The notes beneath the pieces are model-generated. The model made no database searches, had not been told where the DNA came from, and worked only from the letters and a program-made list of their open reading frames with translations. A program made the translations under genes and the position numbers. Of a DNA stretch of 64,000 bases, positions 51,857 through 60,998 are shown in pieces; position 1 is the first letter of the stretch; the number at the start of each line of letters is the position of its first letter. Origin of the DNA: Chitinophaga agrisoli (GTDB lineage Bacteria > Bacteroidota > Bacteroidia > Chitinophagales > Chitinophagaceae). The stretch spans positions 1,552,327 to 1,616,326 of the forward strand of contig NZ_VUOC01000004.1 of the NCBI RefSeq assembly GCF_008386695.1, read 5' to 3'.

Positions 51857-52957
51857 ATGAGCTCCATTACCCGCAGGCAAGCCCTGAAAACACTGGCCAC
51901 CGGCGGTGGCGTTATACTCCTGGCCCCCAACACCATACTATCCGCCGCTTACCAGAAAAAAGACCGCCTGGGCGTAGCCCTCGTAGGATTGGGCTATTAC
52001 AGCACGGATCTGCTGGCCCCCGCCCTGCAACAAACAAAACATTGCTACCTGGCAGGTATCGTTACCGGCACCCCTTCCAAGGCAGTTACCTGGAAACAAC
52101 AATTCAACATCCCGGACAAGAATATCTACAACTACGAAAACTTTGACCAGATCGCCAATAACCCGGATATAGACGTGGTATACGTGGTGCTGCCCCCTTC
52201 CATGCATAAGGAATACGTGATCCGGGCCGCTAATGCCGGCAAACATGTTTGGTGCGAGAAACCCATGGCCATCAACGCAGCCGAATGCCAGGCCATGATA
52301 GACGCCTGCAAAAAGAACAAACGGCTGCTTTCCATCGGCTACCGCCTGCAGCACGAGCCCAACACCCAGGAATACCGCCGCATCATTAAACAGCAGCAAC
52401 TGGGCAAGGTAACCGATGTAAACTGTGCCGCCGGCTACCGTGATGACCGTACCAATCACTGGAAACAAAAAAAGGAAATGGGTGGCGGCGTTATGTATGA
52501 TATGGGGGTATACGCCATCCAGGGCGCCCGCCTGGGCACCGGTATGGAGCCGGAGGCGGTACTCTCCGCCAAAACATCCACCACCCGCCCGGAGATCTAC
52601 AAGAACGGCCTCGACGAAACCGCCACCGCCACACTCCTGTTCCCCGGCGGCGTTATCGCCAACATCAAGACCAGCTTCGGAGAAAATATCAACTACATGA
52701 ACATTAACTGTGAAAAAGGCGATATAAACCTGGCCCCCTACTCCGCCTACAACGGCGTTAAAGGCAGCAGCCCCCTGGGCCAGATCAATCATCCGTACGA
52801 AGTGCCTTTCCAGCAGGCAAAACAAATGGATGATGACGCCATTGCCATTATGCAGAAAAAGCCGGTATTGGTACCGGGCGAAGAAGGCCTGCGCGATATC
52901 CGCATCGTAGAAGCTATTTACAGATCAGCCGCCAGCGGACAAAAAGAGAGTGTATAA
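51857..52957 (+). CDS. Tat-exported Gfo/Idh/MocA-family oxidoreductase
   Basis: The 366-residue protein has a twin-arginine signal (SSITRRQALKTLATGGGVIL), the Rossmann segment GVALVGLGYYSTDLLAPALQ, YVVLPPSMHKEYVIRAANAG and catalytic-lysine motif HVWCEKPMAINAAECQAMID. The C-terminal domain includes GGGVMYDMGVYAIQGARLGT. It resembles glucose-fructose oxidoreductase. Likely an exported sugar dehydrogenase, a second one besides 14797. It converges with the amino acid permease gene at 6 bp. Confidence 0.94.
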   Translation: MSSITRRQALKTLATGGGVILLAPNTILSAAYQKKDRLGVALVGLGYYSTDLLAPALQQTKHCYLAGIVTGTPSKAVTWKQQFNIPDKNIYNYENFDQIANNPDIDVVYVVLPPSMHKEYVIRAANAGKHVWCEKPMAINAAECQAMIDACKKNKRLLSIGYRLQHEPNTQEYRRIIKQQQLGKVTDVNCAAGYRDDRTNHWKQKKEMGGGVMYDMGVYAIQGARLGTGMEPEAVLSAKTSTTRPEIYKNGLDETATATLLFPGGVIANIKTSFGENINYMNINCEKGDINLAPYSAYNGVKGSSPLGQINHPYEVPFQQAKQMDDDAIAIMQKKPVLVPGEEGLRDIRIVEAIYRSAASGQKESV

Positions 52958-52963
52958 CGGTCG

Positions 52964-54385
52964 TCAACGCTGCCGCTTAAAATACAGGTACAACGGTATA
53001 CCGGATGCCGTCAGCAACAACCCCAGCAGGGAATTGATCACCGGCGTTCTTCCCTGCTGGTATAACAGGATATCATTCCAGATAGTACTTACCACATAAA
53101 AAGCGGCAAATGCGATAAACAGCACCGGTATCACCGGGTGGCCCCAGCAGCGGTATGGCCGGATACTGTCCCGCATCTTGCGGCGCAGCACAAAAAAGCC
53201 GATAGCACCCAGCAGATAGGCCACCCAGGCCACAAACGTGAACATATCCGCCAGCATATCAAAAGAGCCGCTGAAGATCAATATAGCGGACCTGATACCG
53301 TGCAGCCACAACGCATTACCCGGTGTCTGATACCGTGGATGCGTTTTACCCGCCCAGGCAAAGAACAGCCCATCCCGCCCCATGGCATAAGTCACCCGTG
53401 ATATGGACATCGTATTACCATTCACCGCCCCCAGCGTACAGATCACGATCAGCGCGGCTATAACAGCACTGCCCGTAACACCCTGGGCCACCGCAATAGC
53501 ATCTGCAGCTACCAGCGGCGACTTCGCCATTACATCCACCGGCAGCACATACAGGTAAGCCTGGTTTACCAGCAGGTATATACCAAGGCAGATCAATACG
53601 CCTGTGATCAGCGCACGTGGTATATTACGCTGTGGGGCCTTTATTTCCCCGCTGATGAATGTCACGTTGATCCAACCGTCATAAGCCATAAAAGCGCCCG
53701 TTAGGGCCGTTACAATACCGCCCAGCAGGCTCCAGCCCTCCGGGGCCGCCGGCGATGGCGTAATAAAATGTTGTGTAGTGCCTTTACCGGAAAAGAAGAT
53801 GCCCAGCACCAGCAGCGCTATCGCCGCTATCTTTATAAAGGTTGAGATCACCTGCAACGCACTACTGCCCTTTACGCTCCGGTAATTCAGGAAGGTAAGC
53901 AGCAATACCAGCACAATGGCCAGCGCCTTTACGCCCAGGTTTTGCAGGGGATACAGGTTACCCAGGTAAGGGATATGCCAGATCCAGGATTGCTCCGTAA
54001 CGGCCGGCAATCTTGGCAGGTGCAGGAAATAATCCGCATATTGGGCGCACACAAAGGAGATAGCAGCTACCGAGGCGGAATTGATCACCGCAAACCCCGC
54101 CCAGCCATACAGGAAAGCGACAAAATCGCCAAACATATGCTGAAAGTATACATACAGCCCACCCGTCCGGGGAAGCATCGTCCCCATCTCCGCAAAAATA
54201 AATGCGCCAAATAAAGAGAACACCCCGGCTATCACCCAGGTTAGCGCCAGCCACACCGGATGCCCTACCTGCGCAGCCATGGTGGCCGGCTTCATAAAAA
54301 TGCCGGAGCCTATGATGCTGCCGGCCACCACAGCAGTGGCGGCCCAGAAACCAATGGTATGGCTGATTTTTGGGGCGTCTGGCAT
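52964..54385 (-). CDS. APC-superfamily amino acid permease
   Basis: The 473-residue protein has about twelve membrane spans, starting IGFWAATAVVAGSIIGSGIF (the G-S-G-I-F substrate motif), LTWVIAGVFSLFGAFIFAEM and NGNTMSISRVTYAMGRDGLF. It probably takes up amino acids or amines by exchange or proton symport. It follows the Rieske oxygenase by 6 bp on the same strand, so the two form an operon and the transported amine may be the substrate of the oxygenase. Confidence 0.94.
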   Translation of the reverse strand: MPDAPKISHTIGFWAATAVVAGSIIGSGIFMKPATMAAQVGHPVWLALTWVIAGVFSLFGAFIFAEMGTMLPRTGGLYVYFQHMFGDFVAFLYGWAGFAVINSASVAAISFVCAQYADYFLHLPRLPAVTEQSWIWHIPYLGNLYPLQNLGVKALAIVLVLLLTFLNYRSVKGSSALQVISTFIKIAAIALLVLGIFFSGKGTTQHFITPSPAAPEGWSLLGGIVTALTGAFMAYDGWINVTFISGEIKAPQRNIPRALITGVLICLGIYLLVNQAYLYVLPVDVMAKSPLVAADAIAVAQGVTGSAVIAALIVICTLGAVNGNTMSISRVTYAMGRDGLFFAWAGKTHPRYQTPGNALWLHGIRSAILIFSGSFDMLADMFTFVAWVAYLLGAIGFFVLRRKMRDSIRPYRCWGHPVIPVLFIAFAAFYVVSTIWNDILLYQQGRTPVINSLLGLLLTASGIPLYLYFKRQR

Positions 54386-54391
54386 ATGAGA

Positions 54392-55486
54392 TCAGGATGG
54401 TGAGGTGTCCATAAATGCGGCAATAATGCGGTGAAAATGATGTGTGCCCTGTTCCCGGGTCACGGAATAACGCCCCTGCGTATAAAAGCGGCCTTTTACG
54501 CCTTGCTGCACGGCCTCCACAATGGCTTCGTCCTCCAGCTCTACGGTGTCCAGGTCTGCACCGGCGCCGCTGCCGCAAAGCGCCTCTTTCCACACATAGG
54601 TAAGGAAGGATACCCGGCACTCTTCCATAGATACAGGTTGCACAATATTGACGCTTAAGCCCCAGGGATAGAAATTAAACATCATGTTGGGGAACACAAA
54701 AAAATAATAGGCCGCTACCTGTTTGCCATAATCCGGTGAACTGGCCGGCAGGTCAAAACAATCTTCTTCCCCCTTGGCAATCCCAAGCTGCAGGTTGGCA
54801 TAAGTGAACAGCTCTGTGGTATAGTTCCCGAAATCGATCACCGTATTCAGCCCCGCATGTACAAAAGGGATATGAAACCCCTCCAGGTAATTCTCACAAT
54901 ACAGCGCCCAATGGGCTTTTACTATATAATCGCGGGACCGCTTCGGGCTGAATACAAATTCATCTAAAGGCAGCCATCCTACCCGGTTGATCATATCCTG
55001 CAGGAAAGGCGCGGGCTGAAGGTCCGCCTGCAGACTGGCAAACAGCAGCGGTCCCCATTGGAACAATGGCAGGGAAACCAGATCATCCGCCGCACTGGGA
55101 AAATCTTTTACCTCCTTAAATTCCGGCATGGAATGAAAACGCCCATCCAGCTGAAACTGCCGCCCATGATACCGGCAACGCAGATGCGGCAGCGTACAGG
55201 GCTTATCTACCACCAGCGTACCGCGGTGCGTACACACATTGCTAAGACAGCGGATCTGCCCGCCTTTATCTTTGGTAAGCACCAGCGGCTCATCCAGGTA
55301 TTTTTCCAGTAAAGTGAAGGGATAACAGTCCCCGGTAGCGGCCACCAGGTGCACGTCGCCCACCAGCTGCCATGTGCGCGCAAAGATCTTTTCTTTCGCA
55401 GCCGCATATACTGCCGGATCGGTGTAAAAGCCGGTATGGAGCGTCCTGGCCTGGGCAATATCGGGATCAACGAAGAAGCGGGACAT
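54392..55486 (-). CDS. Rieske non-heme iron oxygenase alpha subunit
   Basis: The 364-residue protein (ATG at 55486; a TTG at 55498 is less likely) has the [2Fe-2S] ligands in NVCTHRGTLVVDKPC and LRCRYHGRQFQLDG, and the mononuclear iron histidines in ENYLEGFHIPFVHAGLN. It is most like choline/carnitine monooxygenase-type and aromatic-ring oxygenases. No reductase gene is adjacent. It shares an operon with the permease at 52964. Confidence 0.93.
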   Translation of the reverse strand: MSRFFVDPDIAQARTLHTGFYTDPAVYAAAKEKIFARTWQLVGDVHLVAATGDCYPFTLLEKYLDEPLVLTKDKGGQIRCLSNVCTHRGTLVVDKPCTLPHLRCRYHGRQFQLDGRFHSMPEFKEVKDFPSAADDLVSLPLFQWGPLLFASLQADLQPAPFLQDMINRVGWLPLDEFVFSPKRSRDYIVKAHWALYCENYLEGFHIPFVHAGLNTVIDFGNYTTELFTYANLQLGIAKGEEDCFDLPASSPDYGKQVAAYYFFVFPNMMFNFYPWGLSVNIVQPVSMEECRVSFLTYVWKEALCGSGAGADLDTVELEDEAIVEAVQQGVKGRFYTQGRYSVTREQGTHHFHRIIAAFMDTSPS

Positions 55487-55639
55487 AACGGGAAACAATT
55501 TTATACAGGAAGATAAGCATTATTATGCCCCCCTTCTCCTGACTGTAGAAAAATCCCAACGGTTTGGCCCGCTTCACCATCCCGCTCCCGGCGCAAAAAT
55601 TCCGGCACGTATTTAACGGTATTATACAAAAGCGCGCCC

Positions 55640-57763
55640 ATGAGCACCACCGCAAAAAAGCCCACCGCAAAGGCCCGGACCACAAAGAAAACGGCCAGCA
55701 AAACAACCGCTGCCTCCCGAAAGGCCGGCGCTAAAACGGCTGCATCCAACCGTAAGGCGGCCACGGAAAAAAGCATCCCCCTGCCTACCAAACTCACTCC
55801 CATGCTGGCCACCCTTACAGATCAGCCCTTCGATGCGCCCGGCTGGCTCTACGAAATAAAATGGGACGGCTACCGCACCCTTGCCTTCATCAACAAAAAA
55901 GAAGTGGAGCTCAAATCCCGCAACAATAAATCCTTCAATGATAAATTCTATCCCGTGTATGAAGCGGTGCAGCATTGGCCCATCCGGGCGGTTGTAGACG
56001 GGGAGATCATCGTCATCAACGAACAGGGCCTGTCTGATTTCAGCGCCCTGCAGGGATGGCGCAGCGAGGCCGATGGACAGCTGATCTTCTATGTCTTCGA
56101 CCTGCTCTGGCTCAATGGCAAGGACCTTACCCAACAACCTCTTTCCGAACGAAAGGCCCTGTTGCAAAAACATCTTCCTGGGGATGGTATTATCCGTTTC
56201 AGCCAAAGCTTCGATACCTCCGGCACGGAGTTTTTTGGCGTAGCCAAAAAGTTAGGGTTGGAAGGGATGATCGCCAAACGGGCAGACAGCCTGTATCTTC
56301 CCGGAGAGCGCAGCCGCGACTGGCTCAAGATCAAGACCAGCCAGCGCCAGGAAGTGGTCATAGGCGGCTACACCCGTAACGAAGGCTCCCGCAAACCATT
56401 CAGCTCCCTGCTGGTAGGCGTATTTGAAAATGGTAAATTCCAATACACGGGAAAGATAGGCACCGGCTTTAATGATAAGCTGCAACAATCCCTTATGCAG
56501 CAGTTCAAACCCCTGGCCACCAAAACATGCCCTTTCACTACTGTACCAGACGTTAATAAACCATCCCGTTTCAGGCCCAATCCGCCCAAGGCAACCGCTA
56601 CCTGGCTTAAACCCAGCCTGGTCTGTGAGGTGAGCTTCCGGGAAATGACCTCAGACGGCGTTATGCGCCATCCCTCCTTCGAGGGCATGCGCGAAGACAA
56701 AGCGCCTGGCCAGGTCATCCTCGAAAAAGAAGTACCCCTTAAAAAAGTGCTGCCTAAAAAAGCTAAAAAAGACGACGCTAAAAAATACCTCCAACCCTCC
56801 GCCAAAGCAGCCCGCAAAACATTCTTAAACCCTTCAGAGAAAACACAGGTAAGAAACATAGGCGGCCACGATCTTAAATTCACCAACCTGGATAAGATCT
56901 TCTGGCCAAAGGAAAAGATCACTAAACGGGATATGCTCAATTATTACTACCAGGTAGCGCCTTATATGCTGCCCTATATGAAGGACAGGCCGCAGTCGCT
57001 TAACCGCCACCCCAATGGCATCAACGGCGAAAGCTTTTACCAGAAAGATGTTACCGGTAAGGTACCGGACTGGCTGGCCCAATTCCCCTATCATAGCGAT
57101 GCGGATCACCGGGATAAAAACTTCCTGGTATGCACCACCGAGGCCAGCCTGCTCTACATTGCCTCCCTGGGTTGTATAGAGATGAACCCCTGGAGCAGCC
57201 GCGTACAAAAGCCGGATAACCCGGATTGGTGTATGATCGACCTGGATCCTGATAAAACCACTTTTGACCAGGTAATAGCCGCCGCACAGGTCACCAAACA
57301 GGTGCTGGATGCGGCAGGCATTCCCTCCTATCCAAAAACCTCCGGCTCCACGGGCATACACATCTACATACCCCTGGGCGCTAAATATACGTATGAGCAA
57401 TCCAAGGAATTTGCCCGCATCATCGTAAAGCTGGTACACGCGGAGATCCCGGGTTTCACCACCATAGAGCGCAAAACCGCCAACCGGAACCGTAAAATGT
57501 ACCTGGATTTTTTGCAGAACCGCCCACAGGCAACCATTGCGGCGCCGTATTCCCTGCGACCCAAGCCCGGCGCTACCGTGTCCATGCCCCTCTACTGGGA
57601 TGAAGTAAAAAAAGGCATGCAAATGAAGGATTTCACCATCCGTAACGCTATCGCAAGATTGCAGCAGGAAGGCGATCTCTTTAAGCCCGTACTGGGCCGG
57701 GGCATTAATATGGATAAAGCTTTAAAGCAACTGGAAAGCGCGTTTAATTCCGCCAGCGGATAA
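55640..57763 (+). CDS. ligD: DNA ligase D, ligase-polymerase form without phosphoesterase domain
   Basis: The 707-residue protein starts with a Lys/Ala/Thr-rich tail (about 45 residues, histone H1-like), then an ATP-dependent ligase domain with the adenylated lysine in WLYEIKWDGYRTLAFINKKE at about residue 75, VDGEIIVINEQG, GLEGMIAKRAD and DWLKIKTSQRQEVVIGGYT, followed by the OB fold and a linker with many Lys. The polymerase/primase domain (about 420-700) has LNRHPNGINGESFYQKDV, VQKPDNPDWCMIDLDPDKTT and SGSTGIHIYIPLGAKYTYEQ. It acts in non-homologous end joining with Ku. The 3'-phosphoesterase domain of many bacterial LigD proteins is absent, and no ku gene lies in the window. Confidence 0.95.
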   Translation: MSTTAKKPTAKARTTKKTASKTTAASRKAGAKTAASNRKAATEKSIPLPTKLTPMLATLTDQPFDAPGWLYEIKWDGYRTLAFINKKEVELKSRNNKSFNDKFYPVYEAVQHWPIRAVVDGEIIVINEQGLSDFSALQGWRSEADGQLIFYVFDLLWLNGKDLTQQPLSERKALLQKHLPGDGIIRFSQSFDTSGTEFFGVAKKLGLEGMIAKRADSLYLPGERSRDWLKIKTSQRQEVVIGGYTRNEGSRKPFSSLLVGVFENGKFQYTGKIGTGFNDKLQQSLMQQFKPLATKTCPFTTVPDVNKPSRFRPNPPKATATWLKPSLVCEVSFREMTSDGVMRHPSFEGMREDKAPGQVILEKEVPLKKVLPKKAKKDDAKKYLQPSAKAARKTFLNPSEKTQVRNIGGHDLKFTNLDKIFWPKEKITKRDMLNYYYQVAPYMLPYMKDRPQSLNRHPNGINGESFYQKDVTGKVPDWLAQFPYHSDADHRDKNFLVCTTEASLLYIASLGCIEMNPWSSRVQKPDNPDWCMIDLDPDKTTFDQVIAAAQVTKQVLDAAGIPSYPKTSGSTGIHIYIPLGAKYTYEQSKEFARIIVKLVHAEIPGFTTIERKTANRNRKMYLDFLQNRPQATIAAPYSLRPKPGATVSMPLYWDEVKKGMQMKDFTIRNAIARLQQEGDLFKPVLGRGINMDKALKQLESAFNSASG

Positions 57764-58211
57764 GCGTATCAGGCATGTCCCGCAGCTCATCCCAGCGGAT
57801 GGCCAATGTATCGCCGCTGGCGATCAGTATACGCCCCTTGCGGATGGTTGCCGCCTCGTCCAGGAAAATGCTGTCCGCCTCAATACGGTACAAACGTTCC
57901 CCGTTACCGTCATAATCGCAATACATAAATGCTTGCGCATTGATCAGGAAATCACAGCCTGGTTCATCCAGGGAGTGGGTCCAGGTGCCCAGGATATGAG
58001 CGGTTGGAAAGGCGCTGTTGATGATCTCGGACGATTTGAACCGTTTGCTCACCGGGGCATACCTGGCGGCCATCAGGGAATCGGTATCCGTAACGGCATC
58101 CTGCATGGTAACAGCGCTGTCGTCAAAGGTGGTGGTAGAGGTGGATTCGTTGCCGGCGCAGGCGCTCAGCAGGAAAAGGCCTGAAAATACTAATACGGTA
58201 AAGGGCTGCAT
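57744..58211 (-). CDS. lipoprotein, unknown
   Basis: The 155-residue protein starts at the ATG at 58211 with a signal and lipobox (LVFSGLFLLSACAGN). The mature part has GTWTHSLDEPGCDFLINAQA, YRIEADSIFLDEAATIRKGR and ends WDELRDMPDTLIRWRN, suggesting a small lipocalin-like or beta fold. Its 3' end overlaps the 3' end of ligD by 20 bp on the opposite strand. Function unknown. Confidence 0.8.
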   Translation of the reverse strand: MQPFTVLVFSGLFLLSACAGNESTSTTTFDDSAVTMQDAVTDTDSLMAARYAPVSKRFKSSEIINSAFPTAHILGTWTHSLDEPGCDFLINAQAFMYCDYDGNGERLYRIEADSIFLDEAATIRKGRILIASGDTLAIRWDELRDMPDTLIRWRN

Positions 58212-58286
58212 AAATACACGATGGGCCGCAAGATACTGCGTATTTACAAGCAAACCGGCGGAACGGATATATTTAACAAATTTGCC

Positions 58287-59411
58287 CTATGGTACCACCT
58301 GTTCTGCAAAAGCCCGTACATCCGCCGCAAATAAACCGGGCTGCTCCATAGCGGCAAAATGACCCCCTGCCGGCATCTCCTCCCAATACTGCAGATTATA
58401 CCCCCGTGATACATATTCACTGGCAGGAAAACTCTCCGGGTACGGATAATGCGCTACGCCCACAGGTACGCGCACAAACTGGTCTTTACCCAGTACCAGC
58501 GGCTGTGCTGCGCTGTATAACCGCATAGAGGAATGGATGGTTCCTGTTACCCAATACAGGGTGATGTTAGCCAGTAACGCGTCCCGCTCAAAAAGCTGTG
58601 ACAGTTCTTTCCGCGGGTCAGAGAAGTTCTTGAATATCTGCAGCATCCAGGCGGCCAGCCCGGCGGGTGAATCGCTCAGCCCATAAGCCAGTGTTAAAGG
58701 TTGGGTGATATGTACCTGCGCATAGGCCCCTGCCTGCTTAAAGAACGCGGCCGTCTTTTTCAGCGCGGCCTGCTCCGCCTCTGTTAAGGACGCCCCCGGC
58801 GGCAGGTAAGGCCGGTAGGTGAAAGGAATATAGTTCAGGTGTAGCCCCAGTACCCGCTCCGGCTGTTGCAACGCCAGCTGGGTCGATATTTCTGCGCCCA
58901 GATCCCCGCCCTGTACCAGGTACTGTTCATATCCCAGCTCTTCCATCAGCTGCGCCCATAAACCGCCAATACGGGCGGTATTCATCCCTTCCTGCGGTAC
59001 TTCCTTCGAAAAGCCAAATCCGGGCAGCGAGGGGATCACCAGGTCAAAACAAAGCCCGTTTTCCGCCGTCAGTAAGGGGATAATATCCAGCATCTCCAGG
59101 AAAGAGCCCGGCCATCCATGCGTGATCAGCAGCGGTATCGCCTGCTGCCCTTTGGCCCGTATATGCATGAAATGAATGGTATGCCCTTCGATCTCTGCTA
59201 TAAAATGCGGATACGCATTCATCCTCGCTTCCTGTTCGCGCCAGTCAAAATCATGCGCCCAGTGCGCTATCAGGTCCTGCATATAGGCGGACGATACGCC
59301 GTGCTGCCAGCCGCCGGCCTCAATAAAGTCCGGCCAGCGGGTGCGCCCCAGCCGCGCCCGCAGATCATCCAGTACCGCATCCGCAATATGTATCCGAAAT
59401 GGCTGTATCAT
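58287..59411 (-). CDS. epoxide hydrolase, alpha/beta-hydrolase fold with EHN domain
   Basis: The 374-residue protein has the N-terminal EHN region (FRIHIADAVLDDLRARLGRT), oxyanion region LITHGWPGSFLEMLDIIPLL, nucleophile Asp in YLVQGGDLGAEISTQLA and His in GGHFAAMEQPGLFAADV. This set matches bacterial epoxide hydrolases (juvenile-hormone/microsomal type). It would convert epoxides to diols. It ends 75 bp after the lipoprotein start and is probably a single transcript with it or alone. Confidence 0.94.
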   Translation of the reverse strand: MIQPFRIHIADAVLDDLRARLGRTRWPDFIEAGGWQHGVSSAYMQDLIAHWAHDFDWREQEARMNAYPHFIAEIEGHTIHFMHIRAKGQQAIPLLITHGWPGSFLEMLDIIPLLTAENGLCFDLVIPSLPGFGFSKEVPQEGMNTARIGGLWAQLMEELGYEQYLVQGGDLGAEISTQLALQQPERVLGLHLNYIPFTYRPYLPPGASLTEAEQAALKKTAAFFKQAGAYAQVHITQPLTLAYGLSDSPAGLAAWMLQIFKNFSDPRKELSQLFERDALLANITLYWVTGTIHSSMRLYSAAQPLVLGKDQFVRVPVGVAHYPYPESFPASEYVSRGYNLQYWEEMPAGGHFAAMEQPGLFAADVRAFAEQVVP

Positions 59412-59508
59412 AACGCTTTTTCACAAAAGCTTCAAAGATGTTGCCAATCACTATGGGCTTTGCGGAACCGGAATATATAAGTATACTCGCAGTATAATTA
59501 CAGGTATT

Positions 59509-59919
59509 ATGGTGGATGAAACAGATATCCGGATTGGCAACCTGGTTTGGTATTATGATCTGTATATGGTAGAGACCATCTTCCGGGTAGAAGGTATCCT
59601 GGAAGGAAACGTATATAGTACTATCCTGCCAAAGAGCAAAATAGCCCTGCAAAAGGTGAACCCTATCGTATTGGACATCGATCACCTGATGGGCTTTGGA
59701 TTCCTGCCCGGAGAAAAAGAATATGGGGAAGATGAGAACGTGTTCTCCTTCAGGTATAACCACAAGGACAGTATCTATATCCGTAACGACGGCGATTGCT
59801 TCCAGCCCCTCACCGCCGCCAAGAACGGCCTGCTGCCCTATGGACGCCCGCTTGTACATGTGCACCAGCTGCAGAACCTCTGTTATGATCTTACCCGGGA
59901 AGAGATCTTCCTTACATAA
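59509..59919 (+). CDS. hypothetical small protein
   Basis: The 136-residue protein starts at the ATG at 59509 (MVDETDIRIGNLVWYYDLYM); the frame further upstream overlaps the epoxide hydrolase and is not protein-like. It contains ILEGNVYSTILPKSKIALQK and FGFLPGEKEYGEDENVFSFR. It resembles small proteins seen in Bacteroidota phages and accessory regions, but nothing phage-like is nearby. Its end overlaps the next gene, which is on the other strand, by 8 bp. Confidence 0.7.
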   Translation: MVDETDIRIGNLVWYYDLYMVETIFRVEGILEGNVYSTILPKSKIALQKVNPIVLDIDHLMGFGFLPGEKEYGEDENVFSFRYNHKDSIYIRNDGDCFQPLTAAKNGLLPYGRPLVHVHQLQNLCYDLTREEIFLT

Positions 59920-60151
59920 CCGCAGCCATCACTTTGCCAGCGTCCTTAACAACTCCTTTACCCTTCTTCCGCAACTTATGCCCCAGCCACATCCAGAAGC
60001 CGCTGATAATGACCACCGGCAGGAACACAAACCGTACGGCATTGGCTGCCGCCGGCATGCTCGCTACCGGCCCGTAGATGTACCCCAGTATGGGTATGCT
60101 CAGTATAATATGTATCCACCGGATGATCTTTCTTTGCGTTGCTGCTTTCAT
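59912..60151 (-). CDS. small membrane protein
   Basis: The 79-residue protein starts at the ATG at 60151 (MKAATQRKIIRWIHIILSIP) and has two membrane spans: IHIILSIPILGYIYGPVA and AVRFVFLPVVIISGFWMW, with a Lys-rich C-terminus (GHKLRKKGKGVVKDAGKV). It is probably an inner membrane protein of unknown role. A start at 60205 would add an unrelated N-terminus. Confidence 0.7.
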   Translation of the reverse strand: MKAATQRKIIRWIHIILSIPILGYIYGPVASMPAAANAVRFVFLPVVIISGFWMWLGHKLRKKGKGVVKDAGKVMAAVM

Positions 60152-60358
60152 ATGCTGGTCATTTATCCCAAAATTACCCTGATGGCCAACACCGGATAAT
60201 AGCAATATACATCACGGGCAAATGTGTCTACAAAACGGCAAGGGCTGACTGAACAATTTTTTAATATACCCCGCTGGTTATTTTAACCATGAATACCTTA
60301 AATTTAGCCGCAGGAAACCACGGCTTGAAAAGATTATCTAACCAACAACTATAGCATC

Positions 60359-60778
60359 ATGGAAAATCAGTCGCCCATCACTATTCAGGCTACTATCAAC
60401 GCACCCGTAGAAAAGGTATGGCAATATTGGAGCCTGCCGGAGCACATCACAAAATGGAACCAGGCTTCCGATGACTGGCATACCCCCACCGCTACAAACG
60501 ACCTGCGGACCGGCGGTACTTTCAGCTCCCGGATGGAAGCCAAGGACGGCAGTTGGGGCTTTGATTTTGGCGGCACCTACACCAATGTACAGGATCATCA
60601 GCTGATTGCCTACACCATGGGAGACGGCCGCACCGTAAACGTAACCTTCACCGGCAATGGCGATACTACAGAGGTAGTGGAAACCTTTGACCCGGAAGCC
60701 ACCCACTCCCGCGAAATGCAGCAAAGCGGCTGGCAAGCCATCCTGGATAATTTCAGGAAATATGTAGAACAACATTAA
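60359..60778 (+). CDS. SRPBCC/AHSA1-family protein
   Basis: The 139-residue protein has the AHSA1 fold signature: ITIQATINAPVEKVWQYWSL, THPTATNDLRTGGTFSSRME-type beta strands (DLRTGGTFSSRMEAKDGSWG), VVETFDPEATHSREMQQSGW and QAILDNFRKYVEQH. Members are hydrophobic-ligand-binding proteins or activators. It is a single gene upstream of the VOC gene. Confidence 0.93.
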   Translation: MENQSPITIQATINAPVEKVWQYWSLPEHITKWNQASDDWHTPTATNDLRTGGTFSSRMEAKDGSWGFDFGGTYTNVQDHQLIAYTMGDGRTVNVTFTGNGDTTEVVETFDPEATHSREMQQSGWQAILDNFRKYVEQH

Positions 60779-60998
60779 ATTATTGCAGCCGTATAGCAGC
60801 ATGCTGCTGTACGGCTCAGTTATAACGCACCGCCAACCACGCCATGCTCGAAGCCATCAGACAACTCTACACCCCGGTACAACCGGCCGTACAACCACAT
60901 TCCGGTGGCCTGATGAAACGCTATTAACAACTTTGACCGATTTTTACGATCTTATCAGCAGGATAAGCCGCAGTTTTGTAGCATCAAAACAGCATTAA

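Noticed and set aside
51938-52825. 295-residue minus-strand frame opposite the Gfo/Idh/MocA gene
   Set aside because: Glycine/valine-rich antisense frame over a certain enzyme gene.
56834-57622. 262-residue minus-strand frame within ligD
   Set aside because: It lies wholly opposite the LigD polymerase domain and has no recognisable domain; codon-mirror effect.
59509-60151. Prophage remnant around the small genes
   Set aside because: No integrase, structural or lysis gene is present; one phage-like small protein is not enough.
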